Origin: Telopea speciosissima
Taxonomy: Eukaryota > Streptophyta > Magnoliopsida > Proteales > Proteaceae
Assembly (NCBI RefSeq): GCF_018873765.1
Contig: NC_057922.1
Span: 44,722,321-44,786,320, forward strand
Direction: 5' to 3'
DNA: 64,000 nt
The notes below the pieces were generated by a model, which was given only the letters and a program-made list of their open reading frames with translations, ran no database searches and had not been told where the DNA came from. Shown in pieces: positions 53,236-63,638 of the stretch (position 1 is its first letter; each line of letters begins with the position of its first letter). A program made the translations under genes and the position numbers.

Positions 53236-54783
53236 ATGGCACCACGAGGCAAGAAAGCCGCTCCCTCCACCAACAATGCCTCGAGGGAGGGGAATGGATC
53301 ACCTCCTCCAGAAAGCTCGCTTTTGTAGAGCCAATGACCGTGTCACTCTAGAGGAAGAGGTCCCAGAGAACCAACATGTTGAGGCAGTCAACCTCAACCC
53401 TGAAGCAGCCATTGAAGTTGTCGGGGTGCCAGCACCTGATCCCAATGCGCCAGCAACTGTAGGTCAGATCAACGACTTGCAGCGCCAGATCCTCCGTGAC
53501 CAACAACTCTTCCGCGACTACTTGAGATAGCGTGCAACATCACACCGTCGTAGGGCGGATCCCCGATAGGACCAGAGCCCTAGGAGGTCACCTCCCAGGG
53601 GGGATAGGTCAGAGAGGCACACCAGGCAGCGGGGAGAGCCTTCCCAACCTCCCAGGCAAACAGCAGACCTCCCAGTACGGTCGGACCATGGAAGAACACC
53701 CTCACACCAATCCGTGGTACCCAACCCCGAAGGGTCCATCCGGAGATCAGTGTTCCAAGGTCAACTAGGAGGAAGTTATACACCAGAGCGAAGCCGGACA
53801 TACCATAAAGGAAGCCCCTCGCGTTCACGTCAAGATTCATCGTGGTGTGATCCTTTACCATCTCGCCAACAGTCAAGACAGGAGGGGACTTTAAGGAGAG
53901 GACGTGAACGAGGTCGCAGTGAGCGTCCGGCCAGGCGTGAGGGACTGTCCCGGGATAAGGAACTAGACAAGAGACTCCAAGACTTGGACGAGAAGTTGGA
54001 AGGACTGAAGAAGCAGACCAAGGGCGAGATACACTCGATCCCTGGACAACATCCATTCTCAGAAGAGATCATGTTGGCCTCACTTCCCTCCAGGTTCAAG
54101 TTACCCACCTTTAAACTCTACAGCGGTACCATGGACCCTAATGACCACATCAACTATTTCAATGGTATGATGACACTGTATGGTGGATCGGACGTGGTCT
54201 CCTGTCGAGCATTCCCTGCGTCCCTCAAGGGTGCAGCTACTTCCTGGTTCTCCAGGGTACGACCGAGGTCGATTGGTTCATTCACAAAATTATGCGAGCA
54301 GTTCGTCACTCGTTTCCAGAGCAGTGTCAAACAAAAGAAGACCACGGTCAATCTATTGAACGTGGTACAGAACCCTGGGGAGTCCCTCAAGGAATACGTC
54401 AGCAAGTTCACCAAGGAATCCCTGGAGGTCTGAGACTTAGATGATCAGACCCAACATGTAACTTTGGCTGGGGGTATCAAGGACCTTGACTTGATCAAGG
54501 ACCTGGCACATCATGAAACCAAGACCATGAAGAAGCTCCTAGAGCGGTGTAATGAGTTTGCCAACATGGCCGAGGTACTATAAGCTCGAAAGAAGGTGAT
54601 CGAGGCCAAGCCCCAAGATAATAAGAGGTCGGTGATGGATGACAGCAAAGAAAGTAAGAGGTCGAGGATCGAGTGTCGGCAAGACAAGGGTGATCGTCCC
54701 TCAGGTAGGGGTGACCGTCGCCTAGAAAGAAGTGAACGAGCAAGCAGTCCAGAGTTCACACCTCTGAACACCACCAAGTCCTA
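53236..54783 (+). pseudogene. gag polyprotein, broken (Tat element 2)
   Basis: The probable start is ATG 53236 (MAPRGKKAAPSTNNAS), which lies in a different frame from the next open part (53276-53530). After further shifts the long frame 53714-54433 holds the capsid region: a charged coiled-coil-like stretch (DKELDKRLQDLDEKLEGLKK), then HPFSEEIMLASLPSRFKLP, MDPNDHINYFNGMM, ATSWFSRVRP and KKTTVNLL. TGA at 54431 and TAA at 54581 stop it; both are explained by C-to-T in CGA and CAA. A lysine/arginine-rich tail follows. No zinc knuckle is seen. Confidence 0.85.
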
Positions 54784-54933
54784 GATCCTTATGCAGATCT
54801 AAGATCGTGACCTACTCTGGTGGCCCCCACACATGCTAGTCGGGCCTGAGAAGCGTAACCCCAATAAGTCCACAAGGATAATGGGCATGACACAGAAGAC
54901 TGCTACCAACTAAAGAAAGAGATAGAGTAACTT

Positions 54934-55590
54934 ATGAGGCCAGGGAGCCTGAATAAGTACATCAAAGGAAGGCGTGACGACCGTTCGAGCCAGGGAGACC
55001 GAGGTCGTAAGCGAGAAAGAGAAGAACCAAGAAGAGAAGAAAGGAGGGCGGATAGAGATAGGGAGAGAGACCGCACAGAAGAGAGGAGAGACATACCTGA
55101 AACAAGCGGCACCAAGGGAGCCCCCATCCTCACCATACTTGGAGGACCGGGGCAAGGGTCTACCAGAAAGGCCAAAGCCTATTCCAGGTTTGTGGGAGTA
55201 GCAGAGAAACCAAGCAAGGTAGCAAAGACCAGGAAGGTGATCTCCTTCTCGGATGCAGACCTGGATGGTGTGAGCTTTCCACATGAGGACACTTTAGTAG
55301 TGTAGGTGGAGATAGCCAATCGACCAGTGCAACGGGTATTGATAGACACAGGGGCGTCAGTGGATGTGCTCTCATTAGAAGCCTATCGACAATTTGGGTT
55401 TGGGGACGACCAACTCAAGCCGGAGCCTACCTACCTCCACGGGTTCTCGGGTGCCACAGCCTCCATCAGAGGCACTATAGAGCTACCTATCACCTTTGGA
55501 GAACATCCTCGACAGGTGACCATCATGGTAAACTTCATGGTCGTCAGGTCCGTGGTCTCATTCAACGGCCTCCTAGGCGACCCTCCTTGA
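54934..55590 (+). pseudogene. Aspartic protease region, interrupted by one stop (Tat element 2)
   Basis: A charged linker (RDRERDRTEER) is followed by KVISFSDADLDGVSFPHEDTLVV and, after a TAG at 55303, VEIANRPVQRVLIDTGASVDVLSLEAY. D-T-G is the intact catalytic triplet. HGFSGATASIRG and MVVRSVVSFNGLLG complete the fold. The TAG replaces a CAG that is still present in Tat element 1 (5581-5583). The protease would process gag-pol. Confidence 0.85.
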
Positions 55591-55653
55591 TAGCCCTTAG
55601 AGGGGTCGTGTCACCACTCCACCTGAAGATGAAGTTCCCCACTAACAAACGGA

Positions 55654-56690
55654 GTGGGTGAAGTCCGAGGTGATCAAAAGAAGGCCAGAGAATGCTATGT
55701 CACCTTTGTCAAGAAGAACAATAGTAACACCAAGGGAATGGTACTATGCATGGAGAACCTGGTCAGCGACCAAAGAGATGAACCGACAGAGAAGAGAGGT
55801 AGGCTGGTAGAGGACCACATCCCATGGCTACTCAGCAAGGATGACCCTTCCAAGGTTGTACAGGTTGGTTCGTTGTTGAACGATGAACAGAAAGAAGAAC
55901 TGGGGCACCTCCTCCAAACCAACATGGATGTCTTCGCATGGTCGACTGCAGACATGCCTGGCATACCCAGATCCATAGTAGAGAGCAGGTTACATGCAGA
56001 CCCGACCAGGAAGCCCGTCCAACAGAAGCGGTAGAATTTTGCCCTTGATAGGCAAGCAGCTATCAAAGAAGAGGTCGAGAAGTTGAGTCGAGCAGGGTTC
56101 ATCCGAGAAGAGAAGAGAAGTTTCCTACCTGGCTCGCAAATGTGGTCATGGTACCAAAGCCCAATGGGAAGTGGAGAATGTGCGTTGACTACACCGACTT
56201 GAACAAGGCATGCCCGAAGGACGAGTACCCACTACCCATAATCGACCTATTGATCAATGCAACTACAGTCCATGAGATGCTCAGCTTCATGGACGCCTAC
56301 TCTGGGTATAACCAGATCCTCATGCATGAGGATGATGAGTCTTACACCGCATTACGAACGGACAAGGAGAACTACTGCGATCGTGTCATGCCGTTCAGAC
56401 TGAAGAACGTAGGGGCCACCTACCAAAGGATGGTCAATAAGATGTTTGAGGAACAGATCAGATGCAACATGGAGGTGTACGTGGATGGCATGCTCGTGAA
56501 AATCGTCCAAGCCCACCAACACCTGACCAACCTGGAGGAAGCATTCACGGTACTGAGAAGGAACCAGATGAAATTAAACCCTGTAAAGTGCGCTTTTGGA
56601 GTAATATTTGGAAAATTCCTAGGGTTCATGGTCTTAGTACGCGGAATAAAAGTCAATCCATCCAAGATCAAGGCCATCTAAGAGATGGCA
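55654..56690 (+). pseudogene. Reverse transcriptase with mutated catalytic site (Tat element 2)
   Basis: The frame starts after the protease with a GDQKKARECYVTF block, is stopped by TAG at 56032 and shifts near 56112-56120. It continues with MVPKPNGKWRMCVDYTDLNK, FMDAYSGYNQI and PFRLKNVGATYQRMVN. The catalytic Y-V-D-D box reads Y-V-D-G (GGC at 56487-56489), which removes an essential metal-binding aspartate. KCAFGVIFGKFLGFMV follows as expected. The enzyme would be inactive even if the stops were absent. Confidence 0.9.
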
Positions 56691-57544
56691 CCACCACGAA
56701 CGGTCAGGGAAGTGCAAAGGTTGAATGGAAGGATCGCCGCCCTTTCAAGGTTCGTGTCACGGTCGGGAGATAAGTGAACGTCTTGAAGTCCTAAAGACTT
56801 TTCCTGAACAGAGGAGTGCTAGAAGGCGTTCGATGAGCTAAAGGAGTACCTCGAGAATCCACCACTGCTTGGGCGGCCAGAACCCAATGAAGAGCTGCAG
56901 ATCTACCTGCCTGCAACCCCAGTAGCGGTGAGTACAAAACTGTTGAAGGAAGAGGCAAAGGTACAAAGACCCATCTAGTATGTCAGTCATGTCTTGATTG
57001 ACGCAGAGACCAGGTACACCAGGATCGAGAAGGTAGCCTATGCACTCGTGATCGCGGCTAGGAAGCTTCGACCATACTTCCAAGCCCATACAATCACAGT
57101 ACTCACCGAGCTACCCTTGATGAAGGTGTTGCATAAACCAGACGTCTCAGGAAGGTTGATTGTCTGGGCAGTCGAGTTGAGTGAACATGACATCAGGTTT
57201 CAACCCCGAACGGCCATCAAAGGCCAGGCATTGGCAGACTTCGTCGCCAAGTGCACCCTACCTTAAGGCGAACTAGGAGCGACAGAACTAGAGGAGCATG
57301 ATCAAGGATCATGGGAGATGTACATAGATGGTTCGAGTAATGCAGTAGGAAGTGGGGCTAGCTTCATACTCACCAGCCGTCCAGCCCCGAAGGATTTTGA
57401 ATCCAGTATGCTCTCCGATTCACCTTCCCAGCATCCAATAATGAAGCAGAGTATGAAGCATTACTCGCTGGACTCCAGGTGGCCAAGGTGATTCAAGTCA
57501 CACATCTATCTATCCGAAGTGACTCTCAGCTTGTAGTGAACTAG
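56691..57544 (+). pseudogene. RNase H region, two RNase H-like parts, broken (Tat element 2)
   Basis: The first part (about 56690-57266) has the connection region and EKVAYALVIAARKLRPYFQ, ending IKGQALADFVAKCTLP. TAG at 56976 and TAA at 57264 are both C-to-T type. The second part begins WEMYIDGSSNAVGSGA, shifts frame near 57380, and continues through [11 protein letters not shown] and SDSQLVVN to TAG 57542. Two RNase H-like domains in a row are typical of the Tat lineage, which acquired an extra archaeal-type RNase H. Confidence 0.8.
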
Positions 57545-59026
57545 GTGAACGGAGAGTATGAGGAGAAGGTCGAGTGGATGGCATCATACCTAGCACGTGC
57601 TCGAGCATTGATCGGGGAGTTTGAGAAGTTTAAGATGGTTCGGGTTCCCAGGATCGAGAATGCCGCAGCCGATGCCCTGTCCAGGCTAGCCAACGACGAG
57701 CTCCGTAACCTAGCCAGTGTCGTCTATGTTGAAATACTGCATGAGCCAATATATCAGGAAAAGCAGGTTAATGAGATTGAGGAGGGGCCTAGTTGGATGG
57801 ACCCTATACTCAAGTACCTACAGAATGACATCCTATCGGAGGACAAGGTCAAAGCGAGGAAGATAAGAATGAGAGCTACAAAGTACACCGTCCAGGACGG
57901 TGTACTATCCAAGAGGGGGGCCACAGCACCATTGCTTCGGTGTCTAGGACCCAAGGGAGCCCAGTATGCCTTGGCGGAGGTCCATGAAGGGATATGCAGA
58001 AGCCATATGGGAGGACGAGCTTTAGCCTACAAAATACTCTGCCAGGGACTCTACTGGCCAAAGATGCAAGAGGAGGCAATACAGTATGTCAAGGCTTGCG
58101 AGCAATGTCAATTGTTCGCCCCAGTACCCCATCTACCCGCCACCAAATTGACATCGATCCTCAACCCCATTCCCTTTGCCATGTGGGGGGTGGACATCCT
58201 AGGCGACTTCACAGTAGCATCAGGGAATCGCAAGTACTTGGTGGTCGACATAGACTACTTCACCAAATGGGTCAAGGCAAAGCCATTGGCCAAGATAATA
58301 GAGAATGAAATGGAGAAGTTTGTTCGAGACGACGTCATCTACAGGTTCGGGGTACCAAGAATACTAGTGTCAGATAACGGGAAGTAATTCAATAACCCCA
58401 AGTATAGAGCCTTCTGTCAGAGTTACAACATTAACTATCGGCCTGTATCAGTAGCCTACCCATAGGCCAATGGTTAGGTGGAGGTGACGAACAGAACGTT
58501 GTTGGATGGAATCAAGAAAAGGTTAGAAGGAGCCATAGGGAAGTGGGTCGAGGAATTATTAAGTATCCAGTGGGCATACCGAACCACAGTAAGGACACCC
58601 ATAGGAAAAAGCCCATTTTGCCTAGCATACGGTACAGAGGCACTAGCACCAGTAGAAGTCCTCACCATGTCCCACAGAGTACTACACTTCAACGAGCGCA
58701 CCTACGACGATGGACTATGGGCAAACCTTGACTTCCTGGACAAGGTTTGTGAGAAAGCACTCCTGAGGAACGTGGCCTATCAACAACGAACAGCCAAGTA
58801 CTATAATGCCAGAGTAAGAGAAAGGCTGTTCCACCAGGGAGACCTAGTCCTAAGAAGGACAAGTGCATCACAACCGCGGAAGGAAGGGAAGTTGCCGGCC
58901 AACTGGAAAGGACCGTACATAGTTTCCAAGCAGATACGTTCAGGGGCCTACCACTTGAAAACTCCAGGGGGCAAGAAGGTAGACCGTACTTGGAACTTAG
59001 AGCACCTGAAGAAGTACTACCAGTAA
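57545..59026 (+). pseudogene. Integrase, interrupted by three glutamine-to-stop changes (Tat element 2)
   Basis: A linker (ENAAADALSRLAN) leads to the zinc-binding region with H..H in HEGICRSHMGG and C..C in ACEQCQ. The core has the first Asp in WGVDILG, the second in SDNGK and the Glu in V-E-V-T-N, so the D-D-E residues are present. TAA at 58385-58387 and TAG at 58463-58465 and 58475-58477 interrupt it, all in the same frame and all at expected Gln codons. The C-terminal part (58478-59026) runs to GPYIVSKQIRSGAYHLKTP and LKKYYQ. Integrase inserts the cDNA into the chromosome. Confidence 0.9.
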
Positions 59027-59032
59027 AAGCAG

Positions 59033-59100
59033 CAGAACCACCAGTAGTAGCAGCAGTAGTAGTAGTAGTAGCAGTAACAGCAGTAGTAGTAGTAGTAGCG
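59033..59100 (+). repeat. (AGT)n/(AGC)n microsatellite directly after pol
   Basis: Mixed CAG and TAG triplets run for about 68 bp from seven bases after the pol stop. Confidence 0.9.
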
Positions 59101-59212
59101 TAGTGAGATGTCAGACAGGTGCATTTTCAAGGATAATTTAAAATTTTATTTGAAGTTTATAGTTGATATACTCGTCTACTGCACATCAATCGAATCACTT
59201 CCACCAAAGCGC

Positions 59213-59545
59213 AACACCAAGGTCCGTTGACCACTAAGGTCCGCTGACCACCAAGGTCCGTAGACCACCCAAGGTCCGAAGACCACCCAAGGGCCGTCGA
59301 CCACCGAGGTCCGTAGACCATCCAAGGTCCATCGACCACGAAGGTCTGTAGACCACCCAAGGTCCGTCGACCACCAAGGTCCGTTGACCACCAAGGTTTG
59401 TTGACCACCAAGGTCCGTAGACCACCCAAGGTCCGTCGACCACCAAGGTCCGTTGACCACCAAGGTCCATAGACCACCCAAGGTCCGTAGACCACCAAAA
59501 GTCCGTAGACCACCAGACCACCGAGGTCCATAGACCATCTGGAGT
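59213..59545 (+). repeat. Tandem array, 16-18 bp unit (GGTCCGTNGACCACC)
   Basis: About 18 to 20 copies of 'aaggtccgtNgaccacc' with spacing alternating between about 16 and 18 bp. Each unit contains the palindrome GGTC...GACC. The minus-strand frames across it (W-S-T-D-L-G-G repeats) come only from the repeat. Confidence 0.9.
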
Positions 59546-59723
59546 ACCAAGGTTCGGGAACCATTAAAGCAATAGGGATCAAATGACTACCGAGGATAGA
59601 CCATACAAGAAGCAATACACACAGAAGATAAGAAGTTCACTGCACGTAATCAAAAAAGTAGGTCGCAGTAATAACAACTCAGAGTCCGCAATCCACAAGT
59701 CCAACAAGCCATATGCACAAAAG
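59546..59723 (+). other. Spacer between array and antisense ORF
   Basis: Non-coding; nothing else recognised. Confidence 0.4.
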
Positions 59724-61809
59724 TCAAGAAACCTCCGCTAGGGGAGCCACATCCTCCTCTGGAGGAGAACCCATCTCAGACTCAGGCGGGCGCGCCACTC
59801 CCTCCTCTGTAGGAACCACGCCCTCATCAGGCTGAGTAACGCCCTCCTTGGGCACTGCAGTGCTCTCCCCTGCAGGAACATCGGTGGCCACAACAGCGAC
59901 AGAGGTCAACGTCGCCACACCCGCGAAGCGTGAGAAGTCGTAACCAGGAGTCTCCTTAAGGACATAGGCGGCCAAGTCCTAGATCCCCGCGTCATATATC
60001 CTTTGGTTCTCCTTATAGAACCAGTCCATGAGCTCAGAAGACTGTTGGTACTCTGCCATAGCCTGCCTGCCAGCCTCGGCTAACTCCGCCTCATGACTCT
60101 CCCTCAAATCACGAAGCTCCTCCTCTAGAGCGGGGATCCTGGCTGAGCTCTCGGCCTCCCTAGTCAAGCTCTCAGAAGACATAACCCTGAGCTCCTCAGC
60201 CATCCTCCTCACCCGATGCTCCTAGAGCTCCCTCTCCATGCTATGCCACTTACGAGTCAGCTGGATCTCCTGGAATGCTCTCTGCTTGAGGCGAGTACTG
60301 CCTCCATAGTGCTATGCTAGACCTATGAACAACAAGAGCATTAGAAGCCCATCACACAAATACATTAAAAATAAATAATGGAGAAATATGACTTACTAAA
60401 GCCATGTCCTGATAAAGAGAGTGTACTAAAACTGAATCACTCATCCCCTATAGGGCTGAACGCTCCGTTGGAAGCCTCCCCAGGTCCAGCCACTCACGAG
60501 GTACACAAGGGTGAGTCAAGACCACACCCTCCTAAAGCTCTCAAGGAAACACCAAAGAAGAAGGAGTCGGTGGGTCAGCAGTAGATAGAGTCGACGGATC
60601 AGCAGGCGCTCCCATAGAAGAAGAAGCTACCCCCTGAACCGCAGTAGGGGGGAATAAAAGGTCTCGGGACACCTGCACCAGAACTCAGCGGCTTTGGAAG
60701 AATAACCTGTGGACCACTCCTCATACTGGATGGATCAGGACCTCCCTTCCGCTTGACACCAGCAACTACAGCAGGAGGAGGTCTAGAAGCTGGAACATCC
60801 CCACCAGAAGATGAGCCACCCTGAGCGGCCTTCTTCCACAGGTTAGAGCGGAAGACATTAATATCTGGTCGACGGTCCACTGCACAACAACAATAATACC
60901 TAACTAAAGCCACAGAGATCCCGAAAGAAAAGCACCAACATAGGTACCAAGTATAGAATCGAACATCTTACCAGGACTCAGCTTCCAAAGAAACAGGAAG
61001 GCCTCCGAGTCCAACTCCCGGACTTTGAATGGCTCACGTCCTTGACAACGCCTGAGGGACTCGCTCTCGAAGTCACTCAACCTGAGACGGCGATTCACCC
61101 TCTTGATATTGATATCCTCTCAAGTAGTCCGCAGTGAACCATTGGGGACTGTGGCAAAGAAGAAATGATCCCTCCAACGCTTCACTGAATCGGTGATCCC
61201 CTCGAGAAGGTTAAGATCGGCAAGATGGGGCCTAGGGAAGCGGCGGGAGAAGTGATAACATCCGCCTTCCCCCTTCTTCAACATATAGAAATACTAGAAC
61301 AGGGGAACAGTGGCGGCACGCCCCATCCGAGCAAAAAATACATAGAAACCCAGGATGATCCTCCAGGAGTTGGGCAATACCTGCCCTGGGGTGAGGCGCC
61401 AATGATCCAGCACCAACTCAACAAAATGAGCAGTGGGAAACCGAAGACCATAAGAGAAGAAGATGCGGTAGAGACAAATCTCATCCGCTCGTTGTGAGAA
61501 AGCCCGATCACCAGGTCCTGGGACACGAATCACCATCTCAGAAGGTATATGGAACTCTCGGCGAAGGGAAACTAGGTCCGAGGCAATAACAACACTGGAA
61601 ATTCAAGATAATTTACTAGTAGGGTCCGCTACAGGCGAAGTGCCTGGTCCCCCACTAGGACCAGGGTCACTAGAGGCCCCATCCTCCTCACTAGCAATTG
61701 GGGAGGGCAGTGAAGGGATAGGGTCTACAGGGGAAGAAGACCCTGATGAGGGCTCCCCAGAAGACCCAACCACAACTGTGGCAAGATCAGAATCGTTGGA
61801 TAAAGACAT
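59724..61809 (-). pseudogene. Antisense extra ORF, 'putative gypsy-type transposon' family (PF04195-like), broken
   Basis: Read on the minus strand from ATG 61809 (MSLSNDSDLATVVVGSSGE), a serine/proline-rich head is followed by MVIRVPGPGDRAF, YGLRFPTAHFVELVL, VLPNSWRIILGFYVFFARMG and a YHFSRRF...DHFFFATVP block. This is the pattern of the plant family named putative gypsy-type transposon (Transposase_28). A proline/glycine-rich middle (60913-60599, KRKGGPDPSS) and a coiled-coil C-terminus (60300-59979, LEEELRDLRESHEAELAEAGRQ) follow. Stops at about 61601, 61291 and 61134, one between 60212 and 60240 and one at 59979-59981 interrupt it. A possible intron ends in TGTGCAG near 60880. Antisense ORFs between pol and 3' LTR are known in Tat elements; their role is not settled. 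Confidence 0.75.
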
Positions 61810-61974
61810 AAATATGAAGCAAACAACTTACTCAAAATGAGGTCCTCCTAATGATAGGCAATCGACACAAGAAGACCGCCAACCTACAACCATAAATGGT
61901 AAATTTGTCAAAAAAAAAAAAAAAAAAAGAAAGAGAGAAGAAAAAGAGAAAAGAGAACGATTCCATACTAGTCA
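61810..61974 (-). promoter_or_regulatory. Upstream flank of the antisense ORF
   Basis: This short stretch holds an A-run at about 61910-61928 and would contain the antisense leader or promoter if the ORF is transcribed. No definite TATA box is seen. Confidence 0.25.
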
Positions 61975-62410
61975 CGGGCGCTGATCGTCAATTGAAGTAG
62001 AGGCTGCAGGCATGGATCGTCGAACCACCTATCGCGGGCGCTGATCGATCGAATGAAGGACGACGGGCGCTGATCGTTGAACCACAGTCACGGGCGCTGA
62101 TCGTCGAACGAAGGACGGAGGGCATTGATCGTCGAACCACCGGTCGCTGGCACTGATCGTTGAACGAAGGATGGGCAGGTACATGGATGATGATCATCGA
62201 ACCGCTGGTCACGGGCGTTGATCGTCAAACGAAAGACTACAGGCACCAATCGACGAATGATGGTTGCGGGCGCTGATCGTCAAATGGAAGGCCGCGAGAG
62301 CAGATTGAATGGAAGGCCCTGGGCACTGATCGAACAGAGGTCTCGTGGGTGAATCGCCGAATGGTGGATTATAGACACCAATCGTCGAAGGACAGACCAA
62401 TGCCGCCAAT
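61975..62410 (+). repeat. Degenerate tandem array (GGGCGCTGATCGTCGAAC)
   Basis: 'CgggcgctgatcgtcgaacNa' recurs about 11-12 times at irregular 30-40 bp spacing, with 'gaaccaccggtcgcgggcg' between copies. GATCG and TCGA make most units partly palindromic. Confidence 0.8.
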
Positions 62411-62975
62411 AGAAGGGCGCCGCGAACGTGTGACACCAGGCACGAACCACCGCGGGCGTCGATTAAACAAGCGGTGATGCCCCACGCAGATCACGTGCAA
62501 GAGTGCTACCGACACAAAGGGGTGGCCACGACAAGGGCCTAGAAGTTGAACCAATGCACTAGCAATGCGCGTAAAGGGCACGACCGCAAGCACAAAGATG
62601 GACCACCAAACCCAATATCAAAGGCCAAGCCAAGCAAGCCACCAAGCCTTACTGTTCCTTGTAACCCAAAATCAAACACTTGGGGGGCACAAAAAGCAAC
62701 TATCCAATGCAAGGAGGGAGGAAGACCTCAAGAAGCAAAAGTGAAAATGCAAAAGGGAGAAATGAAAAAGTGAAAAGGGGATGGAGAAGAAAAGGAGATA
62801 TATTTACAAAAAACGAAAGAAAAGGCAAAAAGAAGTAAGAGGAGAGGTTTGAACCTACAACCTCTCCCCCCCACACAAAAAAATTTGCAGACACATCCTC
62901 CAACTGGAAGAATCTACAACAAACCCCCTAAGAGGGTAAAAGGACGAAATTTACTCTCTTGGACAACCTGACCCA
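62411..62975 (+). other. Non-coding 3' region of Tat element 2
   Basis: GC-rich then purine-rich (from about 62700, AAG-rich). No gene recognised. Confidence 0.5.
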
Positions 62976-62991
62976 AGAGAGTGGGGGAAAA
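62976..62991 (+). other. Polypurine tract of Tat element 2
   Basis: AGAGAGTGGGGGAAAA lies directly before the TG of the 3' LTR. Confidence 0.8.
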
Positions 62992-63633
62992 TGATGAACC
63001 CAAATTCACACCCACCAATCGGAGGTCGCCACGTGCCCCCGGTCCCAGGAGGTGGACCAAAACTGAGCCAACAGTGGACCGATCGCGGGTTTGCCCCACA
63101 CGGCCCGCTATGAGCCCGGGCCAAACAACAGTTAACCCTCTAGGGACCTGGACTAGGATACAACCATCATCCCCAATAAGAGGTACACCGCCCCCTGGAC
63201 TCTGTACCACCATCATAGACAAGACTTCTACCACCTTCAGGACTCTACACCATCCTCCATCAATCACACAATCCAAGATGGACACAAACACTTTACATTT
63301 ATCTATTGGAAACACCATTCCTATCAGGACACTACCTCCCCTTAGAGAAGCAACCAACCAAGGAAGACCCCTGATACTCCTGGACTCTATCTGCTACGGG
63401 GATTATTTGCCATCAATTAGGACTCTCCGCACCGCCATACTCCATTATAAAAAGGAAGGTATGTTACTCCATCAGGCATCTTGAATTCTATTTACTCATC
63501 TGTTTGCTCAGAGAAATCTAACTTAGGCATCGGAGAGTCCTCGATCGGAACCACACCGGTTCTCCTTTGTCACCCAGGGTTTTTTGCAGGTTACGGCACT
63601 CGAAGGACCATCGGACGATTTCCTGACGCAACA
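62992..63633 (+). repeat. 3' LTR of Tat element 2
   Basis: TGATGAACCC ... GCAACA, 642 bp, followed by the target duplication AGGTG. Confidence 0.95.
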
Positions 63634-63638
63634 AGGTG

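Larger units (their letters stand above)
52529..63633 (+). mobile_element. Ty3/gypsy retrotransposon, Tat lineage, nearly complete but mutated (Tat element 2)
   Basis: The LTRs are 52529-53166 and 62992-63633, with AGGTG at 52524-52528 and 63634-63638. The order is primer site, gag, protease, RT, two RNase H-like regions, integrase, tandem repeats, an antisense ORF, more tandem repeats, polypurine tract. By eye I count about 34 substitutions and one 4-bp indel between the LTRs (about 5 %), mostly transitions. Every gene has stops or frameshifts, so it cannot move by itself. Confidence 0.95.

Noticed and set aside
59157..59615. Long minus-strand frame rich in W, G, S, T, D, L, V
   Set aside because: It is a translation of the 16-18 bp tandem array; three frames stay open for the same reason.
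62914..63357. Minus-strand 147-codon frame in the 3' LTR of Tat element 2
   Set aside because: LTR sequence. The frame is shared with the 5' LTR only because the LTRs are alike, and it has no known domain.
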